Part shown: in pieces, positions 33,271 to 38,792 of the stretch
Layout: every line of letters begins with the position of its first letter
Position numbering within the stretch: position 1 is the stretch's first letter
Translations under genes and position numbers: made by a program
Assembly (NCBI GenBank): GCA_022340265.1
Contig: JAJDOH010000250.1
Location: forward strand, 1-38,792
Source: Deltaproteobacteria bacterium
GTDB taxonomy: Bacteria; Desulfobacterota; DSM-4660; Desulfatiglandales; Desulfatiglandaceae
Direction of reading: 5' to 3'
Length of the DNA: 38,792 nt
The notes under the pieces: generated by a model
Told to the model about the DNA's origin: nothing
The model's database searches: none
The model's input: only the letters and a program-made list of their open reading frames with translations

Positions 33271-35616
33271 ATGAAAAACACAAAAGGTCAGTCTGTTAAG
33301 AGACTCGGCGAATACCTGAAGTGTGATCCAGAATTGATTGTAAAGGCGCTTTCATCCCAAGCTGGAGGAACAAATACACCGCAACGCAAACCGCTCGGCC
33401 GAATCCTTGTTGAAGCGGGGGCCGTCACGCCGGATGATCTTCGGAAAGCGATTCTCGACCAGCGACTGGATCGCCTGGCGGGGAGCACCATCTTTTCGGA
33501 ATTGAATCCTCACGAATTGGCCGCGCTGGGTGAGTGGGCCTCAGAGGTCGGCATTCCCCAAGACAGGGAATTCATCACTCAGGATACGGAAGGCGAGTGT
33601 CTTTACGTACTGGTGACCGGCCGGCTCAAAGTGTATCGAAGGGGCGAGTATGGAGAGGAAATACTCTTAACTTACGTGGAACCCGGTGAAAGCATCGGAG
33701 AAATGGGTTTCTTTACAGACGGCTACCGTTCGGCTTCCGTCAAAACACTGTCGGAATCCCAGCTGCTGAAAATCAACTATGAAGACCTGCAAGAGATCTT
33801 TGATCAGGTGCCGACGCTCGCCAGAAATTTCCTGGGCCTCATGGCTGAGCGGTTGTATCGCACTGATTACCAGCTTCAGGAAATCGCAGTCAGCAAAGAA
33901 CTGACGGAAAGGTCTCTGAAAGGCCTTTCAAAGCTGATGGACACGTCCCAGATCATGACGGTTCGTGCCGGCGTTGAGGGATTGATTCAAAGGGTTGTGA
34001 CCGTGGCAAACGAAGTAATGGATTCAGAGCGTGCGTCTTTGTTTCTACTGGATCATGTGAACGGTGAATTGTGGTCAAAAGTTGCCATGGGCATGGGGAC
34101 CGAGGAGATCCGCATCCCCCTGGGTCAAGGGGTGGCAGGCTGGGCAGCGCACCATAATGAATCCGTCAACATCCATGATGCCTACGAGGATTCCCGATTC
34201 AACGAATCCGTGGACCGGGAGACGGGATTTCGAACCCGAACGATTTTGTGCGCCCCCATCAGAAACCTCATGGGACAACCGATCGGCGTTATTCAGGTCA
34301 TCAACAAGAAAGGGGGAGTCTTCGGTCCTGAAGACGAGCGGATCTTTTCGGTATTTGCCCATCAGGCGGCCATGGCCGTGGAGAATTTCAGGCTCTTTCA
34401 AAAGGTCACCGCCTATCACGAGCGAATGGGCATCCTGCTGGATGTGACCACCTCCGTCGCCCAGACCCTGGACCTTGATGCACTCATTTTCAAGATCGTG
34501 GAGAAGATATCCCAGGCCTTGAATGCAGAGAGAAGCACCCTTTTTTTGGTGGATTTTAAGACCAACGAGCTCTGGTCCAAATTTGCCGAAGGGGTTGAAG
34601 TGGTGGAGATTCGATTTCCCCGATCACTGGGCCTTGCCGGACTCTGTGCCACCACCGGTCGGATACTGAACGTAAAAGACGCTTACCGGGATTCGCGATT
34701 CTATCCGGAAGTGGATTCCCAGACGGGCTTTCGTACCCGCACCGTCCTGAGCGCCCCCATCCTTAACCGGAGAGGCGAGGTGATCGGCGTTACCCAAGCC
34801 CTCAACAAACGCGGGGGCATTTTTGATGATGATGATGAGGATCTGCTCAAATCACTGGCCTCTCAACTGGCAATCGCACTGGAAAACGCACAGCTTTATA
34901 AAGATGTCAAAAGCCATTCCGAAAAGCTGGAGGAGACCCTCACAAAGCTGGAAATGCTTGAAAAGGTCAAGGCGCATCTTCTAAAATTCGTACCGTTTTC
35001 GGTGGCTGAATTGATTGAACAGGACCCCGAGGAACTGGATCTGGAAAAGGTTCCCATGGATGTCAGTATATTGTTTATCGACATTGAAGGGTTTTCGGCC
35101 ATCACCGAAGGATATGACCAGATGCTGGTCAATGACATGGTGGAAAGGCATTTCTCTTCCTATCTGGAATGCATCAGGCGCTACCACGGAGAAATCATCG
35201 AGACGGCAGGGGACGGCTTAATGATTATTTTTAAGAACGGAGCACCCGAAGACCTGAGCCGGAACGCGGTTGCAACCGCCATGGACATTATTGCCGAGAA
35301 CCGCCGCTTGAACCGCGAGGTGAGATTTCCCTGGGGGCCCGTTTATCTGCACCTGGGAATCAATTCCGGGGAGGCGTGGGTCGGCTCCACCAAGATGAAG
35401 AGCCTCTCCGGAGAACGGTGGGTTTACACGGCTTCCGGCCTGGTTACGGTACTGGCAGCGCGCATCGGCTGTCTGTCCCGTGAAAGCCGGCTCTATGTGG
35501 GACCGGAGACGCATGCATGGCTGGGACCACCTTACATCAGTGAATGTATCGGGCCGCACAGACTCAAGAACATCAAGAAACCGGTGCTGATTTATCACGT
35601 CAAGCAACCCCTTTGA
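33271..35616 (+). CDS. cNMP-binding / double GAF / class III cyclase-like protein with MshEN-like N-terminus
   Basis: 781 residues from ATG 33271 (TGGAG about 9 bases before); the frame is open back to 33094 but without a start signal. Residues 41-64 fit the 24-residue MshEN c-di-GMP motif (L42, G43, L46, G50, L57, I61, Q64). A CAP-type cyclic-nucleotide domain (about 75-195) follows, then two GAF domains (about 225-380 and 400-550), a short coiled coil and a class III cyclase domain (about 590-780; FIDIEGFSAITE and AGDGLMIIF carry both metal Asp). At the substrate site, YTASGLVTVLAARI has Leu and Val where active cyclases have Asp/Thr and Asn, so activity is doubtful. Cytoplasmic. Confidence 0.83.
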   Translation: MKNTKGQSVKRLGEYLKCDPELIVKALSSQAGGTNTPQRKPLGRILVEAGAVTPDDLRKAILDQRLDRLAGSTIFSELNPHELAALGEWASEVGIPQDREFITQDTEGECLYVLVTGRLKVYRRGEYGEEILLTYVEPGESIGEMGFFTDGYRSASVKTLSESQLLKINYEDLQEIFDQVPTLARNFLGLMAERLYRTDYQLQEIAVSKELTERSLKGLSKLMDTSQIMTVRAGVEGLIQRVVTVANEVMDSERASLFLLDHVNGELWSKVAMGMGTEEIRIPLGQGVAGWAAHHNESVNIHDAYEDSRFNESVDRETGFRTRTILCAPIRNLMGQPIGVIQVINKKGGVFGPEDERIFSVFAHQAAMAVENFRLFQKVTAYHERMGILLDVTTSVAQTLDLDALIFKIVEKISQALNAERSTLFLVDFKTNELWSKFAEGVEVVEIRFPRSLGLAGLCATTGRILNVKDAYRDSRFYPEVDSQTGFRTRTVLSAPILNRRGEVIGVTQALNKRGGIFDDDDEDLLKSLASQLAIALENAQLYKDVKSHSEKLEETLTKLEMLEKVKAHLLKFVPFSVAELIEQDPEELDLEKVPMDVSILFIDIEGFSAITEGYDQMLVNDMVERHFSSYLECIRRYHGEIIETAGDGLMIIFKNGAPEDLSRNAVATAMDIIAENRRLNREVRFPWGPVYLHLGINSGEAWVGSTKMKSLSGERWVYTASGLVTVLAARIGCLSRESRLYVGPETHAWLGPPYISECIGPHRLKNIKKPVLIYHVKQPL

Positions 35617-35767
35617 TGTAAGTAATGCACTAAATTCAAAGTGCCAATGAACAAAACCATATAAGACTTGCTTTACAAGTTCTCTATATCTGAGTTGGAT
35701 GCCATCGCCACATAGTTTATGTTTAGAATCTCATAACATTTAAATTCAAAAAGGAGGAGAATAAGTT

Positions 35768-36598
35768 ATGGAAAGAAAAAATGCCAGAGGCCGTTTTGAG
35801 GTGAGATTTTTTAGCGCAGGTTTTGCCCTGATTCTCGCGGCATTTATCTGGGCTGTTGCGTCCCCGGCACTTTCAGCCGACAGGCTGGTGGTGGAGGACG
35901 GCAGCGGAAAGGCCGTTTTCAATGTGCAGGATAACGGTGGGGTCACATCGGACGGAATCTCCTTCCCCGTCAGCAAGATAATCAGGACCACATCGCAGAC
36001 CACCGCTGGAAGAGGAGTTGCAGCCTTTGAGCTGAAAAGTACCGGCAATATGGTGAACGGATTCGGACCTTCATTTGAGTTCTGGATTTCCGATAACGGC
36101 CATACGGCGAGTAAGGGTATTGTGACCCTGGAAGCGGTTCGTGACGGAGGAGATCAAAACGGAAAACTGGAAATCCTGACGGCCAGCGGTGGGAGCCTCA
36201 ATTACAGAATGTCAATTGCCAGCAATGGATATGTGGGAATCGGCAACCGGAACCCCTCTTATCCCCTTCAAATGGGGAGCGGCGCCTATGTATCGACGGG
36301 CGGTGTCTGGATTAATGCCTCCAGCAGGGCCTATAAGCAGGATATTAAGTCCCTGACCCGGGAAGATGCGGCAAAGACACTGACGGCGCTTGAACCTGTG
36401 CAATTCAGCTACAAAGCCGATCCAGAGGAACAGCACATAGGGTTTATTGCTGAAGATGTGCCGGATCTCGTGGCGTCCAAGGACCGCAAGGGAATGAGTG
36501 CCATGGATGTGGTGGCGGTGCTCACAAAGGTGGTGCAGGATCAACAGAAAACCATTGAAGAACTGTCCAAAAAAGTTGCGGCGCTTGAGCAAAAATAG
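35768..36598 (+). CDS. Secreted tail-fibre-like protein with S74 intramolecular chaperone domain
   Basis: 276 residues. A signal peptide (FSAGFALILAAFIWAVASPALSA) is followed by DRLVVEDGSGKAVFNVQDNGG, a beta-rich fibre stretch. The C-terminus has SSRAYKQDIKSLTREDAAKTL, PVQFSYKADPEEQHIGFIAEDVP and a final coiled coil, which is the peptidase S74/endosialidase-type chaperone that trimerises and then cuts itself off phage-type fibres; S at the S-R/S-x-x-K-x-D cut site is present. AAAGGAGGAG lies before the ATG. The following subtilase starts 41 bases on, so the two are likely co-expressed and exported. The 151-base gap upstream (35617-35767) has no clear promoter. Confidence 0.82.
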   Translation: MERKNARGRFEVRFFSAGFALILAAFIWAVASPALSADRLVVEDGSGKAVFNVQDNGGVTSDGISFPVSKIIRTTSQTTAGRGVAAFELKSTGNMVNGFGPSFEFWISDNGHTASKGIVTLEAVRDGGDQNGKLEILTASGGSLNYRMSIASNGYVGIGNRNPSYPLQMGSGAYVSTGGVWINASSRAYKQDIKSLTREDAAKTLTALEPVQFSYKADPEEQHIGFIAEDVPDLVASKDRKGMSAMDVVAVLTKVVQDQQKTIEELSKKVAALEQK

Positions 36599-36639
36599 AC
36601 TGTTTGGCTAACCATAAAACAACAGGAGTGTAAACGAAA

Positions 36640-38442
36640 ATGGGATACAGAATTTTCATAAAAGGATTCATTTTCGGTATTTTTCTTTTGTTTGCTCTGG
36701 GCCTTTCAAGACAGGGAGCAGCCGAAACGGTAGCCATCCCTGAAAATATACCTGCAGATGTTATCATCCATCTTCAAAATAGCTCAAAGCTGTTGAGCGC
36801 CGATGAGGTCTTGAAGGACTTCCTGGAGGAGGGTGCTGCGACAACCCGGGTCATTGTCAATCTGCGCAAGCCGGCAAACGCAAGTCAATTGAGTGACATC
36901 AGTAGGCTGGAAGTCAGAGAAGCTTTAACGGAGGCTGTTCATGACACTCAGGAGGCGGTTATTGATGTTTTAGATCCTGATGATTGCAAAATCACCAACC
37001 GCTTTGTCTATATTTTCGGTTTTTCGGCGGAGGTATCGCTTCGGGGGCTTCAGGATCTGGTCGATAATCCTGATGTGCTGTCCATTGAAAAGGATGAAAT
37101 CCTTCACGCGAATCTGGCGCAGGGGATTCCGCTCATGAACGCTTCCACGCCGAGGAGCAGTTACAACGGCAGTGGGCTGTCCATCGCCGTCTGCGATACG
37201 GGAATCGATTACACCCATCCCCGGCTTGGGGGAGGGGGTTTTCCCAACAGCAAGGTCATCGGCGGTTATGACTGCGGCGATGACGACAATAATCCCATGG
37301 ACCTGCAGGGTCACGGGACGGCCTGTGCGGGTATCGCTGCGGGCAATACGGGTACTGTGGGAGACTATATCGGCGGGGTTGCCTACAACGCCAAATTGTA
37401 TGCATTGAAAATCTCCTACGGAAGCAGCATCAACGCCTACTCGTCGGATATGGTGGAAGGCTGGGAGTGGTGCATCACCCATCAAAATGATGATCCCAAT
37501 AATCCAATCATGATTATCAGCACGAGCTTTGGGGGCGGTTATTATACGAGCACGTGTGACACACAATCAACTGCAAGGACCGCTGCCGCGGTTAATGCGG
37601 TCGCTGCGGGAATGACGTTGTTTGTCGCTTCCGGCAATGAAGGCTATTGTGATGGAATGGGTGCGCCTGCCTGCGTATCTCATGTCATTTCGGTGGGGGC
37701 GGTCTACGATGCGAATCTCGGAAGGAATCCGCCCGCTGGATATGTCGGCTGTATCAAGAACGAGTCCTGCGTGGGGAGCCCGGACACGCCGTGCGACGAG
37801 AAAGGGTATGTTGATGAACCTGCCAATGCGGCGCAAGTGACCACCTATTCAGACACCGCATCGTTTTTGGATCTTTTTGCCCCGGCCAACTGGGCTACCA
37901 CCACTAAATTGGGGGGTGGTTATTGGACGGTTGCAAATGGTTTTGGGGGAACCTCAGCAGCCTGCCCCTATGCGGCCGGTGCTGCCGGTTGTCTGCAGAG
38001 TGCGGCAAAAACCTTAAAAGGCTCCTATTTGACGCCTGCCCAGGTCAGGACGACGCTTACCAGCACCGGAAATCTTCTTACCGACCCAAAGGCCGGTATT
38101 TCAAAGCCACTGGTGGATCTAAGTGCGGCTGTCGCTTCACTGCAGGGGTCCGGTTCCACACTTTATGTAAACTCGACCGGTAACTGCAGCGGCAAAACAC
38201 CCTGTTATTCCACCCTACAGCAGGCTATCAATGCGGCAAACTCCGGAGACACCATCAAAATTGCCGGCGGAACGCTTGGTGAAGACGTCACCCTGAACAA
38301 CGGGAAGGCATTGAAATTAAAAGGTGGGTATAACGCCGCCTACACCGATCAAACTTCAAAAACCGTGCTGAACAGCATGAGCATTCGGAACGGAAGTGCC
38401 CATGTTGATAAACTGACCCTCGCCCAATCCTCGCCACCGTAA
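36640..38442 (+). CDS. Secreted S8-family (subtilisin-like) serine protease
   Basis: 600 residues. Signal segment (GFIFGIFLLFALGLSRQGAA), a propeptide-like region (about 30-165, with FVYIFGFSAEVSLRGLQDLV of the inhibitor I9 type) and the catalytic domain with D186 (CDTGIDYTHP), H225 (GHGTACAG) and S439 (FGGTSAACPYAAG). The C-terminal part (about 505-600, TLQQAINAANSGDTIKIAGG) starts a parallel beta-helix. It ends at residue 600 with LTLAQSSPP, which is abrupt for a beta-helix; the neighbouring +1 frame stays open and reads protein-like beyond it, so a frameshift near 38420 is possible. Extracellular protease, substrate unknown. Confidence 0.87.
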   Translation: MGYRIFIKGFIFGIFLLFALGLSRQGAAETVAIPENIPADVIIHLQNSSKLLSADEVLKDFLEEGAATTRVIVNLRKPANASQLSDISRLEVREALTEAVHDTQEAVIDVLDPDDCKITNRFVYIFGFSAEVSLRGLQDLVDNPDVLSIEKDEILHANLAQGIPLMNASTPRSSYNGSGLSIAVCDTGIDYTHPRLGGGGFPNSKVIGGYDCGDDDNNPMDLQGHGTACAGIAAGNTGTVGDYIGGVAYNAKLYALKISYGSSINAYSSDMVEGWEWCITHQNDDPNNPIMIISTSFGGGYYTSTCDTQSTARTAAAVNAVAAGMTLFVASGNEGYCDGMGAPACVSHVISVGAVYDANLGRNPPAGYVGCIKNESCVGSPDTPCDEKGYVDEPANAAQVTTYSDTASFLDLFAPANWATTTKLGGGYWTVANGFGGTSAACPYAAGAAGCLQSAAKTLKGSYLTPAQVRTTLTSTGNLLTDPKAGISKPLVDLSAAVASLQGSGSTLYVNSTGNCSGKTPCYSTLQQAINAANSGDTIKIAGGTLGEDVTLNNGKALKLKGGYNAAYTDQTSKTVLNSMSIRNGSAHVDKLTLAQSSPP

Positions 38443-38636
38443 GCTCCACCATCGGTGGATATCAATTGGGTTTCTATGCCAGTTATTACAGTTCCAGAAT
38501 GTTCTATCAGTTTTGTCCATGGGATTGTTCGGGTCCCGGCTCAGTGTTGACGGACGGGATGCAACCGTCTAAATCGGTGATACTAAGGAGCCTTGATGAA
38601 GCTTCAAGCCTGTCGGATATTTCCATAAGCGAATAA
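38412..38636 (+). other. Open frame possibly continuing the subtilase after a frameshift
   Basis: Frame 3 is open from 38412 to TAA 38636 and reads LATVSSTIGGYQLGFYASYY then CPWDCSGPGSVL and LRSLDEASSLSDISISE. It has no start codon of its own and overlaps the end of the subtilase in another frame. It looks more like secreted-protein sequence than noise, but this cannot be settled without homologues. A short inverted repeat (TCCACC-ATC-GGTGGA) lies at 38445-38459. Confidence 0.25.
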
Positions 38637-38690
38637 CTGGCGTAAATTCCTACGATAGGTATTTCAAAACTTGGTTTATTCAACGTATAA

Positions 38691-38792
38691 GGTGAACACA
38701 GATATGGCTGCAGAAATAGGGTGGGTATAATGACAACCGCACTTTTGGAACGTTTAACCTATCACGAAGCCCACACCCCCGAACTGATGATT
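38691..38792 (+). pseudogene. Possible IS21-type IstB ATPase fragment at the window edge
   Basis: From ATG 38730 the frame reads MTTALLERLTYH. This resembles the C-terminal MTTALLDRLTHH segment of IstB, the IS21 helper ATPase; the preceding codons (back to a stop at 38688) do not show the usual VFGDAK well. The rest lies outside the window. It may be the decayed end of an insertion element, which would fit the disturbed sequence at the end of the subtilase. Confidence 0.3.

Noticed and set aside
1..38792. Search by eye for tRNA, rRNA, CRISPR repeats and integrase/att sites
   Set aside because: No repeated spacer array, cloverleaf-like CCA-ended gene or integrase was seen; a tRNAscan or Infernal run would be needed to exclude small RNAs.

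Overview
The window looks like a chromosomal segment of a Desulfobacterota (deltaproteobacterial, sulfate-reducer-like) anaerobe. This is an inference from gene content: Rex, a tungsten-type aldehyde:ferredoxin oxidoreductase, an MtaA-like methyltransferase homologue, many hybrid histidine kinases, archease/RtcB, and an apparent selenoprotein. No rRNA, tRNA, CRISPR array or intact mobile element was seen. Coding density is high, and many start codons are GTG or TTG.

Layout. 1-5049: a truncated flavodoxin-family gene (-), an MtaA/CmuA/HemE-superfamily protein that lacks the usual zinc ligands, a PPOX-type flavin protein, a class II photolyase, and a convergent MFS transporter overlapping the photolyase end. 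5050-13425: the most striking block, a decayed receiver-domain remnant, then kaiB, kaiC and three large signalling genes in one direction: PAS-rich hybrid kinase; REC-PAS-PAS-DHp-REC-GGDEF; REC-kinase. No kaiA is present. 13548-16184: a convergent membrane-bound hybrid kinase. 16483-20346: a cyclase/kynurenine-formamidase-like hydrolase (+), then a four-gene minus-strand operon, rex - DUF1573 protein - rnhA - acidic zinc-ribbon protein. The DUF1573 gene has an in-frame TGA exactly at a conserved cysteine of its CGC motif, followed by a potential hairpin, so it is a strong selenoprotein candidate.

20577-24545: hotdog thioesterase, hypoxanthine phosphoribosyltransferase, MJ0042 zinc-ribbon/DUF3426 membrane protein and RCK potassium channel (+), with a convergent nucleotidyltransferase. 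24718-28634: aldehyde:ferredoxin oxidoreductase (+), then archease and rtcB (-). 28721-32949: a small Cys-rich protein (+), an S13 D-Ala-D-Ala carboxypeptidase with a small upstream partner (-), and a MoxR ATPase / CoxE-type VWA pair (+). 33271-38792: a cNMP/GAF/class III cyclase-like protein with an MshEN-like N-terminal motif, a secreted S74-chaperone (tail-fibre-like) protein, a secreted subtilase, and a degraded right end with a possible IS21 IstB fragment.

How the genes may work together. The main hypothesis is a KaiA-less, KaiC2-like KaiBC module co-transcribed with phosphorelay proteins, one ending in a GGDEF domain, which would couple a KaiBC switch or timer to c-di-GMP. The rex operon would place a periplasmic redox-type selenoprotein beside the NADH-sensing regulator. 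Functions are from motif recognition only; no database search was possible.
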